Source: Trichococcus sp. K1Tr
Lineage (GTDB): Bacteria; Bacillota; Bacilli; Lactobacillales; Aerococcaceae
Length of the DNA stretch: 64,000 nt
Assembly (NCBI RefSeq): GCF_028309625.1
Contig: NZ_JAQMHR010000003.1
Coordinates: forward strand, 186,001-250,000
Direction of reading: 5' to 3'
Positions 1 to 8,034 of the stretch are shown one piece after another. The notes below the pieces were generated by a model, which made no database searches, had not been told where the DNA came from, and worked only from the letters and a program-made list of their open reading frames with translations. The position numbers and the translations under genes are program-made. Positions within the stretch are counted from its first letter, which is position 1; every line of letters begins with the position of its first letter.

Positions 1-611
1 AGACGATCGCCGGCTATTCGGAATTGACAGATGCGGAGGCGGAAGCCGTCATCGTCAAACGCCAAAGCAAGGAGAAAATCACTTTCGAGCAGATTGCGGA
101 AATGGCGGAGGTCGCATTGGCCCATGGTTTGGCTGTCGCTTCGCATGACGATGATTCCATCGAAAAACTGGAGCTGGTCAAACGCCTCGGGACGACCATC
201 AGCGAATTTCCGATCACGCTGGAAGTGGCGGATGCGGCCCATGAAGCGGGCCTGTGGACGATCGCCGGAGCGCCGAACATCCTCTTGGGAGGGTCGCATA
301 CCGGCAATCTGAGCGCTGCCCAAGGGATCCAGGAAGGCAATATCTCGATCCTCTGCAGCGACTACTATCCTGCTGCCTTGATCCATGCCATCTACATCAT
401 GCATCAGACGCATGGCATCAGCTTGGCGCAGATGTTCCGCATGCTGACGATCAATCCGGCCAGAGCCGTGAAGATGGACCATGAAATCGGCTCGATCGAG
501 GAAGGCAAGAAAGCCGACTTGCTACTGATCAAAACGAAGGACAACTATCCGGCCATCACCTCCGTCATGATCGACGGGAAAATCGTCTACAGAACGGAGT
601 ACCGCCGATGA
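1..611 (+). CDS. phnM: PhnM, alpha-D-ribose 1-methylphosphonate 5-triphosphate diphosphatase (5' end outside window)
   Basis: Only the C-terminal 200 or so residues are present; the reading frame is open to the left edge (first full codon at 3), so the gene starts upstream. PhnM is an amidohydrolase-fold enzyme of the C-P lyase pathway that removes pyrophosphate from ribose 1-methylphosphonate 5-triphosphate. The visible part carries the family motifs SHDDDS, GAPNILLGGSHTGN and LCSDYYPAA, plus the C-terminal amidohydrolase signature (NPARAVKMDHEIGSIEEGKKADLLLI). The stop overlaps the start of the next gene by 4 bp, so it is translationally coupled to the rest of a phn operon. The core lyase genes phnGHIJK presumably lie to the left of the window. 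Confidence 0.93.
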   Translation, partial: TIAGYSELTDAEAEAVIVKRQSKEKITFEQIAEMAEVALAHGLAVASHDDDSIEKLELVKRLGTTISEFPITLEVADAAHEAGLWTIAGAPNILLGGSHTGNLSAAQGIQEGNISILCSDYYPAALIHAIYIMHQTHGISLAQMFRMLTINPARAVKMDHEIGSIEEGKKADLLLIKTKDNYPAITSVMIDGKIVYRTEYRR

Positions 612-1276
612 TCATCAATGAGAAAAGACTGACGGAGGATCCTACGATTGCGTCGACAGCCAGCGTGACGAATGTCAGCTTCGGAAGCTATTGCGAAATC
701 GGTCCGCATAACTTCATCGAAAACAGCCATTTCGGCGACTATTCCTATACCGGTCAGTTCTGCTTCGTGCAGAATGCCCAGATCGGGAAGTTCGCCAACA
801 TTGCGGCAGCGGTCAGGATCGGTCCGACCGATCACCCGTACGAACGCGCCTCGTTGCATCATTTCACCTACCGTCCGCAGATGTACGGTTTCGCCGACGG
901 GGAGGACGAAGCGTTCTTCGAACACCGCCTCAGCCGCATCACGACGATCGGGCATGACACCTGGATCGGTCACGGTGCCATCATCATGCCTGAAGTGACT
1001 GTCGGAAACGGCGCCATCATTGGATCCGGTGCGATAGTGACGAAGGATATCCCGCCTTACGCGATAGCAGTCGGAGTGCCGGCCCGGATCGTTAAGCACC
1101 GTTTCGAGCCGGACACGATCGCCGCTTTGGAGGAAATGCAATGGTGGGATTGGGAACCGGAGCTATTCAAGGAACGGTTGGAGGATTTCCGCGGCCCGAT
1201 CGGGAAATTTATCGAGAAATACCAAAAACAGCCGGCTTTTGCGGAAAAAGGAGGTACCCATGGACAAATTGATTGA
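608..1276 (+). CDS. Hexapeptide-repeat acyltransferase of the phosphonate operon
   Basis: A 222-residue left-handed beta-helix protein of the LbH/DapH-type acetyltransferase family. The isoleucine-patch hexapeptides are clear (GSYCEIG, IGKFANI, IGHDTWIGHGAIIM, VGNGAIIGSGAIV, GVPARIV), with a large loop around residues 75-105. This matches the subfamily regularly found inside C-P lyase operons, whose exact substrate is not established. It overlaps phnM by 4 bp, and its last 17 bp overlap phnL, so it belongs to the same transcript. An acetyltransferase that modifies a phosphonate, as PhnO does with aminoalkylphosphonates, is a reasonable guess but only inference. Confidence 0.85.
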   Translation: MIINEKRLTEDPTIASTASVTNVSFGSYCEIGPHNFIENSHFGDYSYTGQFCFVQNAQIGKFANIAAAVRIGPTDHPYERASLHHFTYRPQMYGFADGEDEAFFEHRLSRITTIGHDTWIGHGAIIMPEVTVGNGAIIGSGAIVTKDIPPYAIAVGVPARIVKHRFEPDTIAALEEMQWWDWEPELFKERLEDFRGPIGKFIEKYQKQPAFAEKGGTHGQID

Positions 1277-1961
1277 ACTGCAGGGACTGCAGAAGGCTTT
1301 CACGACCCATCACCTGAACCAGACGATGACGGCTGTCGAAGATGTTTCTTTTGGTTTGGAGAAAGGCAAATTTCTCGGCATCGTCGGCAAAAGCGGCAGC
1401 GGCAAGTCCACCATCATCAAGTGCATTTACCGCACCTATTTGCCCCAAAATGGGCAGATCTACTACGACTCCGAGGCTTTCGGAAAAATCGACCTTGTGA
1501 CCGCATCGGAACGGGAAATCATCCATTTGCGCAAAAATGAGATCGGCTACGTGTCGCAATTCCTGAGCGTCATGCCGCGCACAACCACGCTGGAGCTGGT
1601 CGAACAGAGCCTGCTCGAGACAGGTGCGGACGAAAAAACCGCCACACTGCGCGCAAAAGAGGCGCTGCGCCATTTCGACATCGCGGAAGCCTTATGGGAC
1701 AGCTACCCGAACACCTTTTCCGGCGGCGAGAAGCTGCGTTTGAACATCGCCCGTGCGACCGTCAAAAATCCGCGACTGCTGCTGTTGGACGAACCGACGG
1801 CCAGCCTGGACAACGAATCCAAGCAGAAAGTCCGTGAAGTTATCCAGAAGCTGAAGGCGGGCGGCACGACGCTGTTGGGCATTTTCCATGATCTCGAATT
1901 CATGGAAGGCCTTTGCGATTATACCTACCAGATGCAGGAAAGAAGGATGGAGGCGAACTAG
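1260..1961 (+). CDS. phnL: PhnL, C-P lyase system ABC-type ATPase
   Basis: A 233-residue ABC ATPase with Walker A GKSGSGKST, signature FSGGEKLRLNIARA, Walker B LLLLDEPTASLD and the switch histidine in GIFHDLEFM. The length and the long Q-loop segment (IGYVSQFLSVMPR) fit PhnL, which belongs to the C-P lyase enzyme complex and is not part of a transporter. I chose ATG 1260 because AAAGGAGG at 1247-1254 sits just upstream; a TTG at 1239 in the same frame lacks a ribosome binding site. It abuts the next gene with no intergenic space. Confidence 0.92.
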   Translation: MDKLIELQGLQKAFTTHHLNQTMTAVEDVSFGLEKGKFLGIVGKSGSGKSTIIKCIYRTYLPQNGQIYYDSEAFGKIDLVTASEREIIHLRKNEIGYVSQFLSVMPRTTTLELVEQSLLETGADEKTATLRAKEALRHFDIAEALWDSYPNTFSGGEKLRLNIARATVKNPRLLLLDEPTASLDNESKQKVREVIQKLKAGGTTLLGIFHDLEFMEGLCDYTYQMQERRMEAN

Positions 1962-2774
1962 ATGAAAGCAGATCTGCATGTACACAGTGACTATTCGGAT
2001 GGTTACGACAGCATCGAGACGATCCTCAATCAGGCAAAAAAGAACGGCGTCGAAATAATCAGTTTTGTCGATCATGATACGACGGACACTTACCCGGCGG
2101 CGAAAAAATTCGCCGATGAGCGCGAAATCCTCATCATTCCCGGTGTCGAAATCTCCGCCTATGATTTCAAGAGGAACCGCAAAGTGCACATCCTCGGCTA
2201 CGGCTACAACTATCCTGCCGACCATATCGGTGAACTGTGCGGGGAATTGCTGAGAAGGCGCGATGACCATTCCTGGATCCAAGTGGAGACGTTGATCGAC
2301 CAAGGCTACACGATCCGGACCAGCAAACTGAAAAAATCAAAAGGGGAGCAGCCGACCCTTTACAAACAGCACATCATGGAGTCCTTGACGGATGCGCCAT
2401 ACGGATCAGCCGAGTACAAGACGCTTTACCGTGCGCTCTTCAAAGGGAACGGCATCTGTGCCAGCGACATCGAATACATCGACGCGAACCTGGCCGTGAA
2501 AGCGATCAAAGCGGATGGCGGCCTGCCTGTGCTGGCGCACCCTGGGCAGTTGAATTCTTTTGACATCATCCCGGAATTGGTGAAAAACGGTTTGGCCGGG
2601 CTCGAAATCAACCACCCGGATCATTCGGAAGAGGACCAGTCGCGGATCAAAGCACTGGCCGATCAATACGGTCTATTCCTGACCGGCGGCTCTGACTACC
2701 ACGGCAACTATTGGATCCCATTGGAAGTAGGGCATACAACTGCGCCCGAGGATGCACTGCGCCCGCTCGTTTGA
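1962..2774 (+). CDS. PHP-domain phosphodiesterase, probable PhnPP-type cyclic phosphate dihydrolase
   Basis: A 270-residue PHP-family metallohydrolase. The trinuclear metal site motifs are visible: HVHSDYSDG near residue 6, FVDHDTTDTYPA near residue 36, IPGVEIS, LAHPGQ near residue 190, and GGSDYHG near residue 243. It starts directly at the phnL stop codon, so it is co-transcribed with C-P lyase genes. In Eggerthella a PHP enzyme in this context (PhnPP) hydrolyses 5-phosphoribosyl 1,2-cyclic phosphate to ribose 5-phosphate and phosphate, replacing PhnP and PhnN. That precise role here is inferred from family and neighbours. It is the last gene before the Pho-box promoter region. Confidence 0.8.
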   Translation: MKADLHVHSDYSDGYDSIETILNQAKKNGVEIISFVDHDTTDTYPAAKKFADEREILIIPGVEISAYDFKRNRKVHILGYGYNYPADHIGELCGELLRRRDDHSWIQVETLIDQGYTIRTSKLKKSKGEQPTLYKQHIMESLTDAPYGSAEYKTLYRALFKGNGICASDIEYIDANLAVKAIKADGGLPVLAHPGQLNSFDIIPELVKNGLAGLEINHPDHSEEDQSRIKALADQYGLFLTGGSDYHGNYWIPLEVGHTTAPEDALRPLV

Positions 2775-2779
2775 AAAGA

Positions 2780-2817
2780 TTAACAGTTTATTAACACAGA
2801 TTTACAATTGTTTAACT
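2780..2817 (+). promoter_or_regulatory. Pho box (PhoP/PhoB-type binding repeats) upstream of phnD
   Basis: Four TTAACA-like hexamers recur with a spacing of about 11 bp: TTAACA at 2780, TTAACA at 2791, TTTACA at 2801 and TTAACT at 2812. This is the direct-repeat layout bound by the phosphate-starvation response regulator PhoP in Firmicutes (TT(A/T/C)ACA repeats). It lies about 70-105 bp upstream of phnD in an AT-rich gap, so it would switch on the transporter genes under phosphate limitation. Confidence 0.75.
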
Positions 2818-2885
2818 GATAATTTATATCCATATGTTAATTTTAATCTTGTAGGAAAAACAAAAAAATCGTTCTGGAGGCTATC

Positions 2886-3950
2886 ATGAAAAACGTATTA
2901 TCTAAGATCGCACTACTCTCAATGAGCGCTTTGGCACTTGCAGCATGCGGAAACAGCGGATCGGCGACGGAAGACTCCGGTACAGGCACCGAAACGACAG
3001 GCGAATACACGGACACAATCACGATCGTCTGGTACCCAAATGAATCAGGTAGCGATATGGAAGCTTCCCGTGAAGCAATCGGCAGCTACATCGAGGAAGC
3101 GACAGGCAAAGAAGTCGAGCATCAACTGACGACCGACTATGCCATCGCCATCGAAGCGATCGCCAACGGACAAGCCAATCTGGCCTTCATGGGTGCGCAA
3201 GGATATGTGGAAGCCCACGATAAGAATGAAAATGTTGTGCCGCTGGTTGTGCCATCCGGAGAATCCGGTACTTTGGAAGATGCCATCTACTATAGCTGGA
3301 TCAACGTCAAAAAAGGCAACGAAGAAGCCTATAGCGACGGCAATGGCGGCTATTCATTGGATAACATACAAGGCAAACGCTTCTCCTTCGTTTCCAACTC
3401 ATCCACTTCCGGTTTTGTCGTGCCGACATCCGGCATCATCGCGGCTTTCCCTGATGAAGAACTGACGCAAGAAGCATTGATGGAGGGCGGCGAAGACAAA
3501 TTCTTCAGCGAAGTCCTCTTCGGCGGATCGCATCAAGGATCTGCAGTCAACTTGTTGACCGACCGCGCTGACGTGGCTGCCTTCTGTGATACGTGTGTAG
3601 CCAACTATGTGGAACCGGTCGACGGCGAAAAGAACGAAGTCGGAACGACATACGCAGTCAAGGAAGACGCGGCTGATCCATTCACCGGTTTGGCTGGGCA
3701 AGAATTTGTGTCGATCGGTGTGACGCCTGTATTGAACGCACCGATGGTCATCAATAACGATGTCACTTCCCCTGAAGACCAGGAAGCTTTGAAAGCGATC
3801 TTCACGAGCGAAGAGATGAACAACGATGCATCGATCTGGAAAGATCCGGAATCGGAAGAATCCGCGCTGTTCGAAAAAGACGGCGAATCCCAATTCGTGA
3901 CGGCGGAAGACGCTTGGTTCGATCCGATCCGCGCTTTGTCCGAAAACTGA
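2886..3950 (+). CDS. phnD: PhnD, phosphonate ABC transporter substrate-binding lipoprotein
   Basis: A 354-residue periplasmic-binding-type protein. It has a lipoprotein signal peptide with lipobox LAAC (Cys21), followed by a Ser/Thr/Gly linker and a type-2 binding-protein fold starting near TITIVWYPNESGSD. It would be anchored outside the membrane and deliver phosphonates, or phosphate esters, to the PhnE permeases. The ribosome binding site CTGGAGG (2874-2880) supports ATG 2886. It is the first gene after the Pho box and begins a five-gene run ending at 6859. PhnD-like proteins can also bind phosphite or hypophosphite (PtxB/HtxB), but the upstream C-P lyase genes favour phosphonate. Confidence 0.93.
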   Translation: MKNVLSKIALLSMSALALAACGNSGSATEDSGTGTETTGEYTDTITIVWYPNESGSDMEASREAIGSYIEEATGKEVEHQLTTDYAIAIEAIANGQANLAFMGAQGYVEAHDKNENVVPLVVPSGESGTLEDAIYYSWINVKKGNEEAYSDGNGGYSLDNIQGKRFSFVSNSSTSGFVVPTSGIIAAFPDEELTQEALMEGGEDKFFSEVLFGGSHQGSAVNLLTDRADVAAFCDTCVANYVEPVDGEKNEVGTTYAVKEDAADPFTGLAGQEFVSIGVTPVLNAPMVINNDVTSPEDQEALKAIFTSEEMNNDASIWKDPESEESALFEKDGESQFVTAEDAWFDPIRALSEN

Positions 3951-3986
3951 TCCACTAATACAGGGAACATAAAGGAGAGAAATAGA

Positions 3987-4760
3987 ATGCCATTGCTGGA
4001 AATGACCCATGTATCGAAAGAATACACAAAGGGCACAAAAGCATTGTCGGACATTCATTTTTCGGTCGAAGAAGGGGAGTTCATTTCAATCATCGGAAAG
4101 TCCGGTGCAGGGAAATCGACTCTCCTTCGCTGTATCAATCGCATGATTGATCCGTCCGAAGGAGTGGTAATGTTCGATGGTGTGGATACCGAAAAACTGA
4201 ACACGAAAGAGTTGCGCGGACTGAGAAGGCAGATCGGCATGATTTTCCAGCACTACAACCTGGTCAACCGGCTGAGCGTATTGGACAACACTTGCCACGG
4301 CCGCCTCGGCTACACAAGCACGCTCAGAGGGGTGTTCGGAGCCTTCTCGAACGAAGACAAAGCGCATGCAGTAACGATCCTTGAGCAACTCGGCTTGAAA
4401 GAGCAGATCCATCAGCGCTGCGATCAACTTTCAGGCGGGCAGAAACAGCGTGTCGGCATCGCCCGGGCGCTGGTCCAGAACCCGAAACTGATCCTTTGCG
4501 ACGAACCGATCGCTTCCTTGGACCCGAGCTCCTCGCGCATCATTATGGAATACTTGAAGGACATCAACAAAAAGATGGGCATCACCGTCATCTGCAACCT
4601 GCACCAAGTCGATGTAGCCATCGCCTATTCGAAACGCATCATCGGCGTGAACGGCGGCCAGATCGTCTTCGACGGCACGCCTGAAGAATTGACGCAGGAA
4701 AAGATCCATGAGATCTATGGTTCCGAAGCCGGGGAACTCATCACCGACATCTCAGCCTAA
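3987..4760 (+). CDS. phnC: PhnC, phosphonate ABC transporter ATP-binding protein
   Basis: A 257-residue ABC ATPase with Walker A GKSGAGKST, signature LSGGQKQRVGIARAL, Walker B LILCDEPIASLDP and switch region NLHQVDVA. The RGVFGAFSNEDKAHA insertion between Q-loop and signature is typical of PhnC. It powers import through the PhnE permeases encoded next. AAAGGAGAG lies ahead of the ATG. It sits 36 bp after phnD and 11 bp before phnE, so it belongs to the same operon. Confidence 0.95.
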   Translation: MPLLEMTHVSKEYTKGTKALSDIHFSVEEGEFISIIGKSGAGKSTLLRCINRMIDPSEGVVMFDGVDTEKLNTKELRGLRRQIGMIFQHYNLVNRLSVLDNTCHGRLGYTSTLRGVFGAFSNEDKAHAVTILEQLGLKEQIHQRCDQLSGGQKQRVGIARALVQNPKLILCDEPIASLDPSSSRIIMEYLKDINKKMGITVICNLHQVDVAIAYSKRIIGVNGGQIVFDGTPEELTQEKIHEIYGSEAGELITDISA

Positions 4761-4771
4761 AGGAGGACAAC

Positions 4772-5563
4772 ATGCAAGTTACAACGAACCCGCTGCAGAC
4801 GCGCGGAATCAAAAGAACACTCGCATTCCTGGGAATGCTGCTGTTGGTGGTCGGAGCCTCGGTGCTGTTGGAGTTTGAATACGGGGAAGCGCTCATTGCC
4901 TTCCCGGATGCGACGGTTTGGCTCGCGCAAAATTTTTACCCGAATCAAGCCGCTTGGGCAAAGCTCCCGGACATCCTGGAGAAGCTGACGGAAACGGTGC
5001 TGATGGCGGTAGCCTCGGCCACGGCAGCGAGTATTTTCGCCTACGTCTTCGCTCTGTTCGGAGCGGAGGCCACCAAAGTGAACAACGGACTGGCTTGGGC
5101 ATCCAAGCTGTTCGCCTCTTTTTTCCGGAACGTGCCGGATATCGTCTGGTCGATGATTTTCCTGTTCTCCTTCGGGATGAACATCATGACCGGCTTCCTG
5201 GCGCTGTTCTTCGTGACTTTCGGAACTTTGAACCGCGCGTTCATCGAAACCATCGATGAAACGTCGAAGGATTCGGTCGAAGCTTTGACCGCCACCGGTG
5301 CTACCCGCTGGCAGATCATCGGCCAGGCGATTTTTCCGAACAGCATCTCCGGCGTCATTTCCTGGATCCTCTACAGCATCGAAAACAATGTCCGCAGCGC
5401 CACTTTGATCGGCATGCTGACCGGATCGGGGATCGGCCATATCTTCAATCTCTATTACAAAAATCTGGATTACCATTCCTGCAGCCTGATTGTGCTCTGC
5501 ATCATGATCATCGTGCTCGGACTGGAATCCATTTCCAACCAAGTAAGGAGGTCCATCTTATGA
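4772..5563 (+). CDS. phnE: PhnE, phosphonate ABC transporter permease (first copy)
   Basis: A 263-residue integral membrane protein with about six hydrophobic segments. It has the EAA-type cytoplasmic loop (EALTATGATRWQIIGQAI) that docks onto PhnC. AAAGGAGG precedes the ATG. Its end overlaps the second phnE by 4 bp (ATGA), so the two permease subunits are translationally coupled and probably form a heterodimer. Length and motif agree with PhnE. Confidence 0.94.
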   Translation: MQVTTNPLQTRGIKRTLAFLGMLLLVVGASVLLEFEYGEALIAFPDATVWLAQNFYPNQAAWAKLPDILEKLTETVLMAVASATAASIFAYVFALFGAEATKVNNGLAWASKLFASFFRNVPDIVWSMIFLFSFGMNIMTGFLALFFVTFGTLNRAFIETIDETSKDSVEALTATGATRWQIIGQAIFPNSISGVISWILYSIENNVRSATLIGMLTGSGIGHIFNLYYKNLDYHSCSLIVLCIMIIVLGLESISNQVRRSIL

Positions 5564-6432
5564 CCGAAAACGGTTTGCCGTTGGAGACGGTCCTGAACGA
5601 AAAAAAACGCAGAGTCGAATCCAAAGAGCCTCAGCTGTCGGATGGAATCGGGCCGAAAAGCAGTCTGCGCAATGTCTGGTTCGTTCTGTCCGGTTTGGCG
5701 CTCGTCAGTCTGTACGCCTTCGTCAGTTTCGACTACGGGAACATCGATTGGGGGCTTGCGATTAGCGGGACTTTCGCCAATCTGAAGACGATTTTCCTGG
5801 AAGCGGAATTGAGCAGCATCAGTCTGAATGAAGCTTTGCTGCAAGTGGTCATCACCTTTGCGATCGCCTTTTTGACGACCATATTCTCTGCCATTCTGTC
5901 GGTCGTGTTGGGTTTGTTGGCCGCACGCAATTTAGGCGGCAAACGGTCCTCCGTTTTGATCAAAGGCTTTGTAGCGCTCATCCGCGCAATCCCTACCGTC
6001 ATGTGGGTGCTGATCTTTGCCATCGTATCCGGCTTGGGCAGCGTTGCGGCGGTCATCGGCATTTCCTTCCACTCCTTGGGCTACTTGACGAAGATGTTTT
6101 CGGAAAGCTTCGAGGAAATGGATGGCGGCGTCATTGAAGCGCTGAAGGCTACCGGAGCCAGTTGGTGGGAGATCGTCTTCCAAGGCGTACTGCCGACTAC
6201 GATCCGCTCGCTGGTGGCTTGGACATTCATGCGTTTCGAAATCAACTACATTGTGGCTTTGGGGATGGGGGCTGCCGCAGGTGCAGGCGGGATCGGCTTC
6301 AACCTGTTCATGGCCGGGAATTTTTATTACAACATGCGGGAAGTCGGAGCCGTCACTTTCCTGATCCTCTTGACGTGCTTCTTGTTGGAGGCTGTTTCCG
6401 TGAGGATCAAGCAAAGTTTGGCGACGAAATAA
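5560..6432 (+). CDS. phnE: PhnE, phosphonate ABC transporter permease (second copy)
   Basis: A 290-residue permease paralogous to the preceding gene. The first 45 residues are a hydrophilic extension (VLNEKKRRVESKEPQ) before the first membrane helix. The EAA loop is EALKATGASWWEIVFQGV near residue 193. Two consecutive phnE genes are common in Firmicutes, where the permeases form a heterodimer. It overlaps the first phnE by 4 bp and is followed after 22 bp by a thioredoxin-like gene. Confidence 0.94.
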   Translation: MTENGLPLETVLNEKKRRVESKEPQLSDGIGPKSSLRNVWFVLSGLALVSLYAFVSFDYGNIDWGLAISGTFANLKTIFLEAELSSISLNEALLQVVITFAIAFLTTIFSAILSVVLGLLAARNLGGKRSSVLIKGFVALIRAIPTVMWVLIFAIVSGLGSVAAVIGISFHSLGYLTKMFSESFEEMDGGVIEALKATGASWWEIVFQGVLPTTIRSLVAWTFMRFEINYIVALGMGAAAGAGGIGFNLFMAGNFYYNMREVGAVTFLILLTCFLLEAVSVRIKQSLATK

Positions 6433-6454
6433 GTTTCGAAAGGAATTAACCTCG

Positions 6455-6859
6455 ATGAAAAAATACTTAAAATGGTTGTTGCCGCTGGCGGCCATCTTGG
6501 TGCTGTTCGGTTTGACGACGGCATCAGGCGCCAGCTATCTGGCAGTCGCTACTCAGGATGAATACGCAGATGTGATGGACCAGGATGTGGCGTATCTTTA
6601 TTTCGGGCGGGACACGTGCAAGTACTGCCGCGCTTTTGAACCATTGCTGGAGGAATCCATCTCCGAAACGGATGCTGTCGTCTATCATTACGACACGGAC
6701 GAGCATAGTGGGGATGAAGACTTTCAGGACATCTTGGATGCGCACGAAGTCGTGACTGTTCCGAAACTGGTCAAGCTCGAGAAGGGCGAAGTCGTCGACT
6801 ATGTGGACCACACGGATTCGCAGGCCGCGATTACGGCACTTTTGGCTGAAGGGGAATAG
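6455..6859 (+). CDS. Membrane-anchored thioredoxin-like protein (PedC/bacteriocin accessory type)
   Basis: A 134-residue protein with an N-terminal hydrophobic anchor or signal (residues 4-22) and a thioredoxin fold. The redox motif is CKYC (Cys55, Cys58), and a cis-proline is likely in VTVPKLVKLEKG. The overall pattern (LYFGRDTCKYCRAFEPLL) resembles the small thioredoxin-like proteins first noted next to bacteriocin genes. It probably acts as a thiol-disulfide oxidoreductase on the outer face of the membrane. It lies 22 bp after phnE and before a terminator, so it appears to be the last gene of the phosphonate transport operon, although no phosphonate role is known for it. Confidence 0.75.
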   Translation: MKKYLKWLLPLAAILVLFGLTTASGASYLAVATQDEYADVMDQDVAYLYFGRDTCKYCRAFEPLLEESISETDAVVYHYDTDEHSGDEDFQDILDAHEVVTVPKLVKLEKGEVVDYVDHTDSQAAITALLAEGE

Positions 6860-6899
6860 GGACGTAGTCTATTGGGATCAGTTGCTAGTAAAGTGAGTA

Positions 6900-6924
6900 A
6901 GGCGCTCTTATAGGGCGTCTTTTT
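6900..6924 (+). terminator. Intrinsic terminator of the phnDCEE operon
   Basis: An 8-bp stem (6900-6907 with 6913-6920, two G-U pairs) closes a 5-nt loop and is followed by a T run. It lies 40 bp after the thioredoxin-like gene. Confidence 0.7.
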
Positions 6925-7090
6925 GTTTGCGGTGAAAAAGGAATACGGCTATCTCTGGAACATCGGGAACAGCCCTGTGTTTGCGCCATTTCAGCATCTT
7001 TCCGCTGCCATCGTATTGATGGTCGTGCGGATGCGGAAGTGATAAAATAAGCATGAGACAATGGGCTTCAGAAAAGGAGACGTGGAGAAA

Positions 7091-7549
7091 ATGAGCTTTG
7101 TGATCGAAGTGGCGGAAACACAGGAACAACCGACTTTAGTTTTGAAAACGGTTACTCCGGTAAGCGAGCTTCCGAAAATATTGGGAAAGGCATTCATGGA
7201 CATCGTCACGCACATCATGGAATTGGGTGAACAACCGGTTGGGCCAGCTTTCGTCGGCTATTTCAACATGGATATGGAAAGGCTCGAATTGGAAATCGGT
7301 TTTCCAGTGTCCAAAGCGCTGCCGGGCAAAGGCGATATCCTTGCCGGGAGCATTCCGGCCGGCAAACAGGTCAGTTGCATGTACAAAGGCCCTTATATGG
7401 AGATGCCGCCCGTTTATGAGGAAATTGAGAAATGGATCAAGGATAATGGCTACAAGCCGCTTGGTCCGGTCTATGAACACTATTACAATTCTCCGGAAGA
7501 GGTTCCCGAAAGCGAACTGCTGACGAAAATCGTATTCCTGGTGGAGTGA
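7091..7549 (+). CDS. GyrI-like / AraC effector-binding-domain protein
   Basis: A 152-residue stand-alone GyrI-like small-molecule-binding domain. The diagnostic stretch is AGSIPAGKQVSCMYKGPY followed by MPPVYEEIEKWI, and the acidic residue in YEHYYNSPEEVPESELLTKI falls where ligand-binding glutamates lie in this family. Such proteins bind or hydrolyse hydrophobic small molecules, or inhibit gyrase in some bacteria; the ligand here cannot be read from sequence. I preferred ATG 7091 (AAAGGAG at 7073-7079) over ATG 7061, which would place the ribosome binding site inside the gene. A paralogue lies at 30190. Confidence 0.8.
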   Translation: MSFVIEVAETQEQPTLVLKTVTPVSELPKILGKAFMDIVTHIMELGEQPVGPAFVGYFNMDMERLELEIGFPVSKALPGKGDILAGSIPAGKQVSCMYKGPYMEMPPVYEEIEKWIKDNGYKPLGPVYEHYYNSPEEVPESELLTKIVFLVE

Positions 7550-7589
7550 GAATCCGCCAATCCCTATTTTAAAAAATGAGGCGATAGCT

Positions 7590-8000
7590 ATGACGGACGT
7601 AATGATCAACAAAGAAGTGGAAGCATTTTTTGCCGGAAAACCTGAAGTGAGAGCATTGTTCATGGCTGTGGAAAGGAAAATCCGGGCGATTGGACCCGCC
7701 ATCATCACGGTGACAAAGACCCAGATTTCTTTTGCCACGCGGACGCAATTCGCCTGGGTCTGGATGCCCCAGCCGACGGACAGAAAGCGGCCGCTGCACA
7801 GCCTGGTGCTGAGCTTCGGCTGCGGGCGCCAGATCGTGCATGATCAGATTGTCGAAGCCATCGAACCTTACCCCGGCAGATGGACGCACCACGTCATCAT
7901 TGCGGAGGAGGCGGACCTGACGGCGGCTGTCGATGCTTGGATGCGGGAAGCGTACCGGTTCTCGGAAACGCGGGGAAATCGGCAAGCCTCAAAGATATAG
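7590..8000 (+). CDS. DUF5655-like hypothetical protein
   Basis: A 136-residue soluble protein with no signal or membrane segment. The pattern VEAFFAGKPEVRALFMAVERKI, the SFATRTQFAWVWMP strand and a C-terminal LTAAVDAWMREAY helix match the small DUF5655 family, which has no known function. It starts 40 bp after the GyrI-like gene, with a GAGGCGA ribosome binding site, and ends 34 bp before the kinase gene. It may be co-transcribed with both. Confidence 0.6.
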   Translation: MTDVMINKEVEAFFAGKPEVRALFMAVERKIRAIGPAIITVTKTQISFATRTQFAWVWMPQPTDRKRPLHSLVLSFGCGRQIVHDQIVEAIEPYPGRWTHHVIIAEEADLTAAVDAWMREAYRFSETRGNRQASKI

Positions 8001-8034
8001 GCAACCGCAAAGCAAGTGCAAGGGGGAAAACATC

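Noticed and set aside
1239-1259. TTG start for phnL seven codons upstream
   Set aside because: The ribosome binding site AAAGGAGG lies after it and matches ATG 1260.
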